In this document: in pieces, positions 43,485 to 52,316 of the stretch | How the letters are laid out: every line of letters begins with the position of its first letter | Numbering within the stretch: the first letter of the stretch is position 1 | From: Acidilobus saccharovorans 345-15 | Lineage (GTDB): Archaea > Thermoproteota > Thermoprotei_A > Sulfolobales > Acidilobaceae | DNA: 64,000 nt | Direction: 5' to 3' | NCBI RefSeq assembly: GCF_000144915.1 | Contig: NC_014374.1 | Span: forward strand, 620,001-684,000 | The notes under the pieces: model-generated | Databases searched by the model: none | Seen by the model: the letters and a program-made list of their open reading frames with translations, nothing else | What the model was told of the DNA's origin: nothing | Made by a program: the position numbers and the translations under genes

Positions 43485-44315
43485 GTGAACCCAAGGTACC
43501 TTGCGCTGGCGGCGCTCGTCATACTCCTGGCTGCGGCAGCGCCGCACGGCGGCGGGGCGGCCAGGGCCCAGGCCAAGCTCTACCCGAGGCTCCCGCTCAG
43601 GGGCTCGACGAGCGAGAGCCTCAACTGGGCCGGCTACGCAGACGTACTTGCACCTCACTCGTTCATATCTGTAAACGCCAGCTGGTACGTGCCCGACGTG
43701 CAGTGCAGCCCCAGGAGCAGCGACGTGGCAGTATGGGTTGGCATAGACGGCTTCAACGACAGCACGGTGGAGCAGACCGGCATACTTGTGCAGTGCCAGG
43801 GCGGCAGGGCATACTACAGCGCGTGGTACGAGTTCTACCCTGCGTCCCCGGTTTACGCGCCCTCAAGCTATGTTGTGAGGCCAGGCGACAAGGTCGTCGG
43901 CTGGGTCATCTACAACACCTCCACCGGCGAGTACAGGACGGTGCTAGTTGACGTCACCCAGGGCTGGAACTTCACCTCCCCGTGGACGGCCGTGAGCGGG
44001 GCGGAGGACAGCAGCGCTGAGTGGGTCGTCGAGCGGCCAGCTGTGGGAGGGAGCCTGACGACGCTCGCAGACTTCGGCACGGCCTACTTCAACGTCAAGT
44101 ACACCGGTGTGCTGCCGCCCGGGGGAGTCTATGTGAGGCTGGCCAACGGCTCGGCAGGCAACATATCGAGCTTCAACTACTACGAAATGATTATGGTGAA
44201 CGACCAGGGCAAGGTGCTGGCTCAGCCGTCGGGGCTCTACGCCTACGGCTCGAGCTTCTACGTCTGCTACGGCCCCTGCGGCTCGTCTGGCAGCGGAGGG
44301 CACCACGGCAAGTAA
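43485..44315 (+). CDS. Secreted glutamic peptidase (family G1)
   Basis: A 276-aa exported acid peptidase. A signal peptide (about 1-28) is followed by the eqolisin/G1 fold: LNWAGYADV, VNASWYVPDVQC, VAVWVGIDGFNDSTVEQTGILV (Gln 97 as the catalytic glutamine), YYSAWYEFYPASPVY, and SSAEWVVERPAVGG with the catalytic glutamate (179 or 183). The enzymes are best known from fungi and some bacteria and archaea, working at low pH. Cysteines near 74, 104 and at the C-terminus may form disulfides. There is no membrane anchor; the tail ends in GSGGHHGK, so the enzyme is released. Confidence 0.87.
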   Translation: MNPRYLALAALVILLAAAAPHGGGAARAQAKLYPRLPLRGSTSESLNWAGYADVLAPHSFISVNASWYVPDVQCSPRSSDVAVWVGIDGFNDSTVEQTGILVQCQGGRAYYSAWYEFYPASPVYAPSSYVVRPGDKVVGWVIYNTSTGEYRTVLVDVTQGWNFTSPWTAVSGAEDSSAEWVVERPAVGGSLTTLADFGTAYFNVKYTGVLPPGGVYVRLANGSAGNISSFNYYEMIMVNDQGKVLAQPSGLYAYGSSFYVCYGPCGSSGSGGHHGK

Positions 44316-44590
44316 AAAGACGATGGCGGGCCGTCGCCTTAACCTTAACCTTTCCTTTCTTTTTGGCTCAGTACTCATACCTTATGCCGGCGTAGCCCCA
44401 GCCAGCGAGATGGCTATGAACAATATGTTATCGTAGGGGAGCAGCATCACCTTAGTGCCCGTGCTGCCGAGGTACGATATCACCATGGTGGCGCCAGGTG
44501 GAGGGGCAGCCGGCCCCCGCTCTGAAGTCCCTGGAGCTCAGCCTCCTTTCTCCCTGCTGTAGTGGAAGTAGAGTAGGAACAGAGGCCAGG
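44316..44590. other. Gene-poor stretch, possible remnant on minus strand
   Basis: No intact gene. The minus strand near 44395-44500 reads ATMVISYLGSTGTKVMLLPY then NILFIAISLAGATPA and a stop, which could be the end of a lost membrane protein. I cannot identify it. Confidence 0.35.
44347..44366 (+). terminator. T-rich tract after G1 peptidase gene
   Basis: aacctttcctttctttttgg follows the stop by about 30 bp. Confidence 0.4.
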
Positions 44591-44768
44591 GGCAGCCCAA
44601 GATGATGAGCGTGAGCTTCCACGTCAGGATAATATGGGGCCAGGGAGGATAAGGGCCCTCAGGGAGTTCATAAAGTACATAAAGTCCTTCGACGACGTCT
44701 GGATGGCCAGGAGGGACGAGATAGCGGAGTTCTGGGTGAAGAACTTCGGCAAGCAGGTGCCTGGGTAG
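44591..44768 (+). pseudogene. C-terminal remnant of a polysaccharide deacetylase
   Basis: GQPKMMSVSFHVRI in one frame, then GPGRIRALREFIKYIKSFDD and VWMARRDEIAEFWVKNF in the next. This is the conserved C-terminus of PuuE/polysaccharide-deacetylase-like proteins (H-R-I-GRPGR...FDDVWxARR). A frameshift lies near 44632. The N-terminal catalytic part is missing. Confidence 0.75.
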
Positions 44769-45033
44769 TCTGCAGGCCCGGCCTCATGTGCCTCGCGCAG
44801 GGCCAGGGGCCCCTCGGCAGAACGATGAGGCAGTGGTCCCCTGAGGATAGAGCAATTCCTCGAGAGCTCCAAGTGCTAAGTGGAGGGGCTGAGCCTGGTG
44901 CCTCATCCTGCTGGGGCAGGCTTCAAAGTTGAAGGTGAGAAATGGGTCTTTAAGACGTTAGGCCCTGCGGCTGCCGCCGTCACCTAGAGAGCTTTTAAGT
45001 GAAAAAGTGTGAAAGCTGTGGTGAGAGGAGACA
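44769..45033. other. Non-coding stretch before FkbM gene
   Basis: No gene is recognised. A TATA-like gcttttaagtg (about 44991-45001) precedes the start at 45034, with gagaggaga as a possible ribosome-binding site directly upstream of the ATG. Confidence 0.4.
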
Positions 45034-46025
45034 ATGCAGGCGTTAAGCTACGTAACCAGGTCAAGGGAGGTGCTCAGGCTCTACAGAGGGGCCTACAGCA
45101 ACTGGCCCCTGGTGCTGCTCAACCTGGTCCTGAGGGGGAGGGCTAAGGCCAGGACGAGGCTGGGCGTCGAGCTCAGCGGGGACGCGGCCTTACTAGGCCT
45201 TGTCGCGAGGCTAATGGCCGTGGAGAACATCGCCACGGAGGTTAAGAGGAGGCTGATAGAAATGGCCTCTCAGAACGGCGCGCGCCAAAAGGGCTAACAC
45301 ATCTGTTAGGTCTTTATGGTGTAAAGTGCTGCAGGCTCGTCGGGGTTTCTGACGATCTTGACTCAATAACGATAGACGTCAGCGGAAGCAGGGCGGTGCT
45401 CTACTTCTGGCATAACATACAGTTTTTGGCTGACTTAAACGACTACGTCATGCTTAACGTGGAGGGCAGGTCGGTACTTGACGTAGGCGCGTTCGTGGGC
45501 GACTCGGCTATATACTTTGCCCTGAGGGGCGCGAGGAGGGTCGTCGCCGTTGAGCCCTCCCCCTGGGCGTTCCAGGCGGCTAAGAAGAACGTTGAGGTAA
45601 ACGGGCTCTCGGACAGGGTGACGCTCCTTAACTGCGCCGTGGGAAGGGATGAGGGCAAGGCCCTGAGGCTCGCAGAGTCGGAGACAAATACCGTCTTCAG
45701 CGCCGAGAGGGCAGACGGCAGCGGCAGCTACGAGGTGCCGACCTGCACTATTGACTCGCTCATTGAGAAGTACGGGCCGTTCGAGGTCCTGAAGGTGGAC
45801 TGCGAGGGGTGCGAGTACGGCTCTATACCTTACAGCAAGAGGTTAGGTGAGCTCAGGGAGGTCCTGATAGAGTACCACGACGGTTATGAGCCCCTCGCTA
45901 AAAAGCTCGGGGAGGAGGGCTTCGAGGTTATGTACTCAGGTCATTACTCCGGCGGCAGGCTCGCTCACAAGCCGTTTGACCCAAAGCTTGGCTACATATA
46001 CGCGGTGAAGAAGAGGCAAGGCTAA
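45034..46025 (+). pseudogene. FkbM-family methyltransferase split by one frameshift
   Basis: The first part (45034-45297, 87 aa) and the second (GTG 45396-46025, 209 aa) join through an open stretch, APKGLTHLLGLYGVKCCRLVGVSD..., if the frame shifts once near 45285 in the run ccaaaaggg. The second part holds the SAM motif VLDVGAFVGDSAIYFALRGA, VVAVEPSPWAF and LKVDCEGCEYG, diagnostic of FkbM methyltransferases that O-methylate sugars. It may be a true inactivation, a sequencing error, or expression from the internal start. The protein would suit the glycan locus. Confidence 0.8.
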
Positions 46026-46073
46026 GGCTAAGGGCTTGGACTCCCTTAGCTCGTCAGAGAGTCCGCAACCTCC

Positions 46074-46849
46074 ATATACAGCGATGCTAAGAACGTATCT
46101 GAGCTGGTAAGATCCCTTGACCCAGTAACCCTGCTCCTTGAGAGCGGCGCCTCAGTAAATATTAACGGGAGTCCAAGGTCATTGGAGGTGGCCAAGGGGA
46201 GGCTTAGGGTCCAGCAGGACCCTTAATGTATTAACGTAGCCGTATATGAGACCTTCGGCCTAATGCAGTACGACCTGCCTGACGCGCTGGGCGGCCTCAG
46301 GGGCTTTGACGTAATAGATATCGCGCCAACGTAGGCGACTCGTCCATATTTTTCGCAATAAACGGCGCTAGCACAGTTGTAGCCGTGGAGCCCCTGCCGA
46401 ACCTGGCCGAGTGCGCTAAGAAAACGTCATGCTTAATAGGCTCAGTGATAAAGTGAAGGTATTAAATGCAGCTATTGGATACAGCGCCTCAAAGATTAGG
46501 TTCCCTGCATGCACTCTGTGCGTGACTCCGGAGGCTTCTCGACGGTCTCGTCAACATCGCCAGGTAATGAGGGGTGCTGGGTCCCTGCGGTTAGCCTTGA
46601 AAGCCTGCTCTCGGAGGTGAGGAGCCCCTACCTACTAAAGGTCGACTGCGAGGGATGTGAGGCTGATTTAGTTAGCAGGGAGCCCCACGCAGTAGAAGCG
46701 TTTAAATATATAATTTTGAAGTCGCATCCTCACGTCACTGGAATCCCTCACGAGAGACTGATATCGTCAATAGAGGGCCTTGGCTTTACCTGCAGACGCC
46801 TTGGAGTCACCGTGTCTGACGCTACCACCTTCTATTGCACCAAGCGATG
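46074..46849 (+). pseudogene. Second FkbM-family methyltransferase, heavily decayed
   Basis: Fragments in several frames: SATSIYSDAKNVSELVRSL, then a TAA, INVAVYETFGLMQYDLPDAL, NVGDSSIFFAINGASTVVAVEPLPN, NVMLNRLSDKVKVLNAAIG, and finally LLKVDCEGCEADLVSREPH through to FYCTKR. The order matches FkbM proteins. At least one stop and three frameshifts separate them. Confidence 0.85.
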
Positions 46850-47130
46850 AACTTGCTGGCTATTGGCTGCGGCCCTGATTGGAGTCCCAAAGAGGGCTCG
46901 GCTAGGCGTCTTTTTGTTCACAGCTCTGATGCGAGGAAGACTTAAATTGAGCTCCTACCTAAGGACTAGGCTCTTTAATGCGCTAGTTTTTCCAGAAAAT
47001 GCCTGTTGTAGGACACCTTAACTTAAAAGCTGCCCATTTAACTCCACATAGAGGATTTCCTAAACATTTTTAGTGTAGAAGGATCAAACAGTTTTAAGGA
47101 CTATTCAAGAGGCTGGGAAGTGCTGAGTCA
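46850..47130. other. A/T-richer intergenic region before flippase
   Basis: 281 bp without a gene. Several TATA-like patches occur (for example gacttaaattg near 46938-46948, and catttttag near 47065). The flippase ATG at 47131 is probably served by one of them. Confidence 0.35.
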
Positions 47131-48666
47131 ATGTCGCTGAGGGCCAGGGTCTTCAGGGGGGCCGCCAAGCTGCTGTCGGCGAGCACCTTTGTCACACTTC
47201 TTCAGTTCGCCTTCTACATTACCATTGTCAGGGTGCTCGGACTTCAGGGCCTGGGCGCTTACTTTGACACGACGATTTTATGGACGCTCACGGGCTTCGC
47301 CCTGACGTGGCCGGCCCAGGGCTTCAACAGGTTCGTGACGGGCGAGTACCAGGCAGGCAGGGTTGAGAGGGCGAGGCACCTATACAGGCTCGGCGTGATG
47401 ATAGGCCTCCTCGGCGGGCTCTCGGCGGCCACAGCCTTCATTGTGCTAGCTCCTCAGGCCGCGGCCCTTATGTTCAGGAGCGCCCACTACGCAGGCCTCG
47501 TCAGGGTACTTGCAGTTGACATGGTCCTCAGCAGCTACAACTCCTACGCCGGCATAGGCCTCGGGGCCACCATGAGGTTCGGCAAGATATCACTGGTGCA
47601 GGTCCTCTGGGCGCTTGCAAGGTACCTGACGGGCATAGCGCTGCTCATTGCAGGCTACGGCCCGCTAGGGCTCATAGCTGGCTGGGTGGCCGGCGACCTG
47701 GTCAACGCTGTCTTTAACACCTACTGGTCCAGGGACTTGCTCCTAGGCCCCACGTCGGCCCACCCGTTAAGACCCGTGATAAAGTTCGCTGCGCCCCTCG
47801 CCCTTAGCGGCGCTGTCGTCTCAGTGCTGCAGAGCTTCGACAGAATCTTCGTGCTGGCCAAGCTGGGCCTAGCAGAGCTGGGGTCATACTCAACAATAAT
47901 GCTGGCGTCAGGCGTGCCACAGATGCTCCCGGGAGCCATAGCGGGGGCCCTTGGGCCTGCCATGATAGGCCTAGAGGAGAGGGGGGAGCTGAGGCCTGAG
48001 GCCGTGGAGAAAGCAGTTAGGTACATCACGACGCTCTCAATACCGCCCCTGCTCCTCATAGCTGCTGTTGGAAGGCCCCTGGTGCTCCTCTTCCTGGGGC
48101 CTAGCTTCGTCCACGACTGGGAGGCCTTCACCATACTGACAGTGGGGCACAGCCTCATGACATACGACATACCGATAAGCATGGTCCTAGCAGCTAAAAG
48201 GGACTCAAAGGCATTAGCAATGCAGTCAGTGGTAACCGCCGCTACGATAGCCCTGCTCGCGCCGCCGCTCATAGACCTCTGGTTCGCTGCGGGGGCGGCG
48301 ATAGCCTACGTGGTCGCCAGGCTCGTGGGCTTCCTGGCAGTGGCGATGCCCAGGGTTAAGCGCTACGGCCTGCTGAGGGTAGACTTGGGCGATTATGCAA
48401 GGCTCGCGCTTGCCTCAATAATTGTGTTCGCCGGGACCCTGTCCCTTGGGCTCGCCACTGGGCTGAGGCTGGTCCTCCTGCCGGCCTACATAGCCTTTGG
48501 CCTCGCCCTCACGTGGGCCAGCGTCAGGGCCCTTCACGTATTGGACGCCGACGACTACGGGGCCCTGATGGAGGCCCTGCCAGCCGAGCTCCACGGGGTG
48601 ATGTCGCGGCTGTGGAGGGGGCTCGGGCTCCCCCTGCCCAACGGATACTTGGACGACGCTAGATGA
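47131..48666 (+). CDS. Polysaccharide/lipid-linked oligosaccharide flippase (MOP superfamily, Wzx-like)
   Basis: A 511-aa polytopic protein with about 12-14 membrane segments. The N-terminus SLRARVFRGAAKLLSASTFVTLLQFAFYITIVRVLGLQGLGAYF and GLGATMRFGKISLVQVLWALARYL are typical of RfbX/Wzx and archaeal oligosaccharide flippases. It would flip lipid-linked sugar repeats across the membrane for the glycan made by the genes downstream. It directly precedes the rml operon. A 100-bp piece of it is duplicated at 43325-43424. Confidence 0.88.
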   Translation: MSLRARVFRGAAKLLSASTFVTLLQFAFYITIVRVLGLQGLGAYFDTTILWTLTGFALTWPAQGFNRFVTGEYQAGRVERARHLYRLGVMIGLLGGLSAATAFIVLAPQAAALMFRSAHYAGLVRVLAVDMVLSSYNSYAGIGLGATMRFGKISLVQVLWALARYLTGIALLIAGYGPLGLIAGWVAGDLVNAVFNTYWSRDLLLGPTSAHPLRPVIKFAAPLALSGAVVSVLQSFDRIFVLAKLGLAELGSYSTIMLASGVPQMLPGAIAGALGPAMIGLEERGELRPEAVEKAVRYITTLSIPPLLLIAAVGRPLVLLFLGPSFVHDWEAFTILTVGHSLMTYDIPISMVLAAKRDSKALAMQSVVTAATIALLAPPLIDLWFAAGAAIAYVVARLVGFLAVAMPRVKRYGLLRVDLGDYARLALASIIVFAGTLSLGLATGLRLVLLPAYIAFGLALTWASVRALHVLDADDYGALMEALPAELHGVMSRLWRGLGLPLPNGYLDDAR

Positions 48667-48749
48667 CCTCACGCAACTTGGCCGCCAGGCTTCCTTGAGT
48701 AATGGCTTCCCGCTAGCATTTAGCGGGCGAAGGCCTCCCGTGGGAAAGG

Positions 48750-48758
48750 TTTTATTTT
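48750..48758 (+). promoter_or_regulatory. TATA box of the rml operon
   Basis: ttttatttt lies about 35 bp before the TTG of rmlC. The four rml genes follow with gaps of at most 9 bp, so this is the probable operon promoter. Confidence 0.5.
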
Positions 48759-48788
48759 TGGTGTACGCAACATCGCAGGGTAAACGGG

Positions 48789-49346
48789 TTGCCCTTTGAG
48801 TTCGAGAGGCTCGACATCCCAGACGTGGTCCTCGTTAAGCCAAAGGTCTTCAGGGACCAGAGGGGCTACTTCATGGAGACCTTTGTTGCGAAGGCTTTTG
48901 AGCAGGCCGGGGTCAAGTTCAACGTTGTCCAGGAGAACCAGTCATACTCAAGGAGGGGCGTGATCAGGGGGCTCCACTACCAGAGGGGGCAGTGGGCCCA
49001 GGCCAAGATAGTGAGGGCCGTCAAGGGGGAGATATACGACGTGGCCGTCGACATAAGGCCCTGGTCGCCCACCTTTGGAAAGCACGTGGCCGTGAGGCTG
49101 TCCGAGGACAACGGCTACGCCCTCTACATACCGAGGGGCTTTGCCCACGGCTTCCAGGTCCTCAGCGAATATGCAATAGTGGTTTACCTTGTTGATAACG
49201 ACTATGCCCCGCAGGCCGAGGGAGGCATAAGGTGGGACGACTCAGACATAGCTATCAGCTGGCCCATAAGCGGCCCGGTGCTCTCTGAGAAGGACGCCAG
49301 GTGGCCAACGCTGAGGGAGGCCCTGCAGGGGGGCTTCATACCGTGA
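48789..49346 (+). CDS. rmlC: dTDP-4-dehydrorhamnose 3,5-epimerase
   Basis: A 185-aa cupin. Motifs: FRDQRGYFMETF, NQSYSRRGVIRGLHYQRG (catalytic His), GEIYDVAVDIRPWSPTFGKH, IPRGFAHGFQVLSEYAIVVYLVDNDYAP (Tyr) and GIRWDDSDIAI. It epimerises C3 and C5 of dTDP-4-keto-6-deoxyglucose, the third step to dTDP-L-rhamnose. It is the first gene of the operon; the start is a TTG. Confidence 0.95.
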   Translation: MPFEFERLDIPDVVLVKPKVFRDQRGYFMETFVAKAFEQAGVKFNVVQENQSYSRRGVIRGLHYQRGQWAQAKIVRAVKGEIYDVAVDIRPWSPTFGKHVAVRLSEDNGYALYIPRGFAHGFQVLSEYAIVVYLVDNDYAPQAEGGIRWDDSDIAISWPISGPVLSEKDARWPTLREALQGGFIP

Positions 49347-49355
49347 GGTGATAAC

Positions 49356-50207
49356 ATGGGGGAGAGGTACCTGGTGCTGGGAACCGGCCAGCTGGGCTCT
49401 GAGCTGGTGGGGCTGCTGAGGGGCGAGAGGGAGAAGGGGAAGGACGTAGCTTACACCTACCACGGCTCTGACCCCTTCGGCTTCGGCCAACAGCTTGACG
49501 TGACCAACTTCGAGCTGCTCGAGGACCTCATAATAAAGGTCTCCCCGGACGTCATAATAAACGCCGTGGCCATGACAAACGTTGACGCGTGCGAGAGCGA
49601 CAGGGCGAGGGCGCTTAAGGTTAACGCTGAGGCGGTAAAGCACGTGGCCAGGGCGGTGAGGGTGGTCGGCTCCTATATGATCCACGTGAGCACGGACTAC
49701 GTCTTTGACGGGACGAAGGGACTGTACAGGGAGGACGAGGAGCCGAACCCGATAAACTACTACGGGCTCACGAAGCTCCTAGGCGAGGCGTACGCCCTCT
49801 CCTACGACGACTCCCTAGTGGTCAGGACCTCGGGGGTCTTCAGGGACAAGGGCTTCCCCTCGTTCGTGGTCAGGCAGCTCAGGCAGGGCAGGGCAGTGAA
49901 GGCCTACGCGGGCTTCTACAGCCCAATATCGGCCAGGAAGCTGGCCGAGGCGATACTCGCGCTTGCAGAGCTCAGGAAGACCGGGATCATAAACGTGGCG
50001 GGCGAGAGGGTCTCGAGGTACCAGCTTGCCGTTGAGGTCGCCAAGGCCTTCGGCCTCGACCCCTCCCCGGTAACGGAGGTCAAGGAGGTGGAGGGCTGGG
50101 TCGCCAAGAGGCCCTACGACTCCTCCCTGGACATTTCAAGGGCCAGGGCGCTGCTTAACTTCGACTTCTACAGCCTGAGGGAGAACCTGAGGCACGCGGT
50201 GGTGTGA
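49356..50207 (+). CDS. rmlD: dTDP-4-dehydrorhamnose reductase
   Basis: A 283-aa short-chain reductase: NAD(P) loop GTGQLGSELVGLL, NAVAMTNVDACES, HVSTDYVFDGTKGLYREDE, and active-site YYGLTKLLGE (Tyr-x3-Lys). It reduces the 4-keto group to give dTDP-L-rhamnose. The start ATG is preceded by a strong gaggtgat, 9 bp after the rmlC stop, so the gene has its own ribosome-binding site inside the operon. Confidence 0.94.
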   Translation: MGERYLVLGTGQLGSELVGLLRGEREKGKDVAYTYHGSDPFGFGQQLDVTNFELLEDLIIKVSPDVIINAVAMTNVDACESDRARALKVNAEAVKHVARAVRVVGSYMIHVSTDYVFDGTKGLYREDEEPNPINYYGLTKLLGEAYALSYDDSLVVRTSGVFRDKGFPSFVVRQLRQGRAVKAYAGFYSPISARKLAEAILALAELRKTGIINVAGERVSRYQLAVEVAKAFGLDPSPVTEVKEVEGWVAKRPYDSSLDISRARALLNFDFYSLRENLRHAVV

Positions 50208-50208
50208 G

Positions 50209-51252
50209 ATGGAGGCCGTGGTGCTTCACGGCGGCCAGGGGACCAGGCTCAGGCCGCTGACCCACACGGGCCCGAAGCAGCTCATAAAGGTGGCCGGCAA
50301 GCCCGTCTCCCAGTGGGTCCTCGAGCAGGTGAGGGACGCCGGCATAAAGGACGTTATAGTTGTGCTTGGGGACAACAACCCCCAGAGGGTTGTTGAATAT
50401 TACGGCGACGGCTCCTGGCTCGGCCTCAGGATAAGGTACCTCTACCAAGGGAGGGCGAGGGGGCTGGCGGACGCCGTCTACAGGGTTAAGAACCTGGTCG
50501 GCGACAGGTTCATAGTCTACCTGGGGGACAACGTGGTGCCCTACGACCTTAAGAGGCTTCTCAGCTTCAGGGGGTCCGCCTCAATACTGCTGGCCAGGGT
50601 GCCCAACCCGCAGAGGTTCGGCGTCGCTGTGCTCAAGGATAACAGGGTCGTCAGGGTGGTCGAGAAGCCGAGGGAGCCCATAAGTGACCTTGCCCTGGTG
50701 GGAGTCTACGGCTTCACAAGGGAGGTCTTCGATGTCATAGAGGGGTTAAAGCCCAGCTGGAGGGGCGAGCTTGAGATAACGGACGCGATACAGGGCCTCA
50801 TAGACAGGGGCAGGGAGGTGACCTATGACGTCGTTGACGGCTGGTGGAAGGACACGGGGACGCCCGAGGACATACTGGAGGCAAACATGGTGCTGCTGGA
50901 CAGGCACGCCACGAGGTCAATAAGGGGGCTCGTCTCCAACTCCAGGATCGACGGCAGGGTCATAGTTGAGGATGGCGCCCAGGTGGTTAACAGCAGGGTA
51001 GTGGGGCCCGCCTTCATAGGCAAAGGCTCGGTCGTCAGGGACTCCTACCTGGGGCCCTACACCATGGTCGGGGACGGCTGCACCGTAGAGGACTCCGAGG
51101 TTGAGAACTCCGTCATACTTGACGGGGCAACCGTGGCTGGCATCTCGCTGAGGGACTCGATAATAGGCCAGGGGTCCAGGGTGGCCAGGGGAAACGGGAA
51201 GCCGAAGGCCACGAGGTTAATAGTCGGCGAGAGCTCCGTGCTCGAGGTGTGA
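50209..51252 (+). CDS. rmlA: Glucose-1-phosphate thymidylyltransferase (long archaeal form)
   Basis: A 347-aa nucleotidyltransferase. N-terminal GGQGTRLRPLTHTGPKQLIKVAGKP is the sugar-nucleotide signature, followed by VYLGDNVV and VEKPREPISDLALVGVY. The C-terminal third is a left-handed beta-helix (repeats such as VIVEDGAQVVNSRVVGPAFI). This is the long form known from Sulfolobales and other crenarchaea, larger than bacterial RmlA (about 290 aa). It makes dTDP-glucose. It starts 1 bp after rmlD stops. Confidence 0.94.
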   Translation: MEAVVLHGGQGTRLRPLTHTGPKQLIKVAGKPVSQWVLEQVRDAGIKDVIVVLGDNNPQRVVEYYGDGSWLGLRIRYLYQGRARGLADAVYRVKNLVGDRFIVYLGDNVVPYDLKRLLSFRGSASILLARVPNPQRFGVAVLKDNRVVRVVEKPREPISDLALVGVYGFTREVFDVIEGLKPSWRGELEITDAIQGLIDRGREVTYDVVDGWWKDTGTPEDILEANMVLLDRHATRSIRGLVSNSRIDGRVIVEDGAQVVNSRVVGPAFIGKGSVVRDSYLGPYTMVGDGCTVEDSEVENSVILDGATVAGISLRDSIIGQGSRVARGNGKPKATRLIVGESSVLEV

Positions 51253-51255
51253 GAG

Positions 51256-52233
51256 TTGACGGAGACCGTCAGGGTTGCGGTGCTCGGAGGGGCCGGCTTC
51301 ATAGGCTCTGCTGTCGTGAGGGAGCTCAACAGGAGGGGGATGAGGCCCCTAGTGTTTGACCTGCTCACCTACGCCGGAAGGCCTGAGAACCTCCAGGGAA
51401 CTGACCACGAGTTCGTCAGGGGCGACATAAGGGGGCCGGAGCTCCACGAGGCCCTCTCCAGGTTCAGGCCCGAGGTTATAATTAACCTGGCCGCGGAGAC
51501 CCACGTGGACCGCTCGATATACTCCCCCCAGGACTTCGTGACGACCAACGTAATTGGTGCTGTAAACGTGCTTGAGGCCGCCAGGAGGCTTGGGGTCAGG
51601 CTGCTCCACGTGTCAACCGACGAGGTCTTCGGGGACGCCTCAGTATATGGCTGCGCTGATGAAAGCTCGCCACTCAGGCCGTCGTCGCCTTACAGCGCCT
51701 CAAAGGCCTCCGCGGAGCACTTTGTGTTAGCCTACGTCAGGACGTACGGTCTTGAGGCGCTGGTAGCAAGGCCTTCAAATAACTACGGGCCGAGGCAGCA
51801 CCCTGAGAAGCTCATACCCAAGGCCATAATCAGGACGCTCCTGGGCCTTGAGGTGCCTGTCTACGGCTCAGGGCTGCAGAGGAGGGACTGGATGTACGTT
51901 GAGGACACGGCGAGGCTGCTGGTGGACCTCGCCTTAAAGGGGGAAGCCGGGAGGGGCTACAACCTGCCCGGGGGACACGTGGCCACCAACCTGGAGATAC
52001 TGGGGCTCATAGGGAGGGCCCTGGGAAGGGAGGTAAAAATTAAGCACGTGGAGGACAGGCCCGGCCATGACGTTGAGTACTGCATGAGGCCAAGTTTCAG
52101 CTACTGGACCACGCCGCTGGAGGACGGCATTGGGAGAACCGTTAGGTGGTACATTGAAAACCAGGAGTGGTGGAGGCCGCTGTTAGGTAATAAGTTCTTC
52201 GTAAACGAGGTTCCATGGAGATCTGTTGGTTAA
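51256..52233 (+). CDS. rmlB: dTDP-glucose 4,6-dehydratase
   Basis: A 325-aa extended SDR: NAD loop VLGGAGFIGSAVVREL, NLAAETHVDRSI, LHVSTDEVFGDAS, and YSASKASAEHFVLAY (Tyr-x3-Lys), then RPSNNYGPRQHPEKLIPKAI. It converts dTDP-glucose to the 4-keto-6-deoxy intermediate. It starts at a TTG 3 bp after rmlA and is the last rml gene; the order C-D-A-B differs from the common bacterial B-D-A-C. Confidence 0.95.
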   Translation: MTETVRVAVLGGAGFIGSAVVRELNRRGMRPLVFDLLTYAGRPENLQGTDHEFVRGDIRGPELHEALSRFRPEVIINLAAETHVDRSIYSPQDFVTTNVIGAVNVLEAARRLGVRLLHVSTDEVFGDASVYGCADESSPLRPSSPYSASKASAEHFVLAYVRTYGLEALVARPSNNYGPRQHPEKLIPKAIIRTLLGLEVPVYGSGLQRRDWMYVEDTARLLVDLALKGEAGRGYNLPGGHVATNLEILGLIGRALGREVKIKHVEDRPGHDVEYCMRPSFSYWTTPLEDGIGRTVRWYIENQEWWRPLLGNKFFVNEVPWRSVG

Positions 52234-52275
52234 GGCTTTTCAGTCTCTCAGCGCTTAGCAGCTTATTACCTGTAG

Positions 52276-52284
52276 TTTATATAT
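52276..52284 (+). promoter_or_regulatory. TATA box of GT2 gene inside rmlB tail
   Basis: tttatatat? region (tttatatatt around 52277-52286) is just past the rmlB stop and about 35-40 bp before a GTG at 52317. It supports that GTG rather than an upstream start at 52215 within rmlB. Confidence 0.5.
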
Positions 52285-52316
52285 TGGCTGTTGTCGCCAC
52301 TCAGCGAGGGCCTGTC

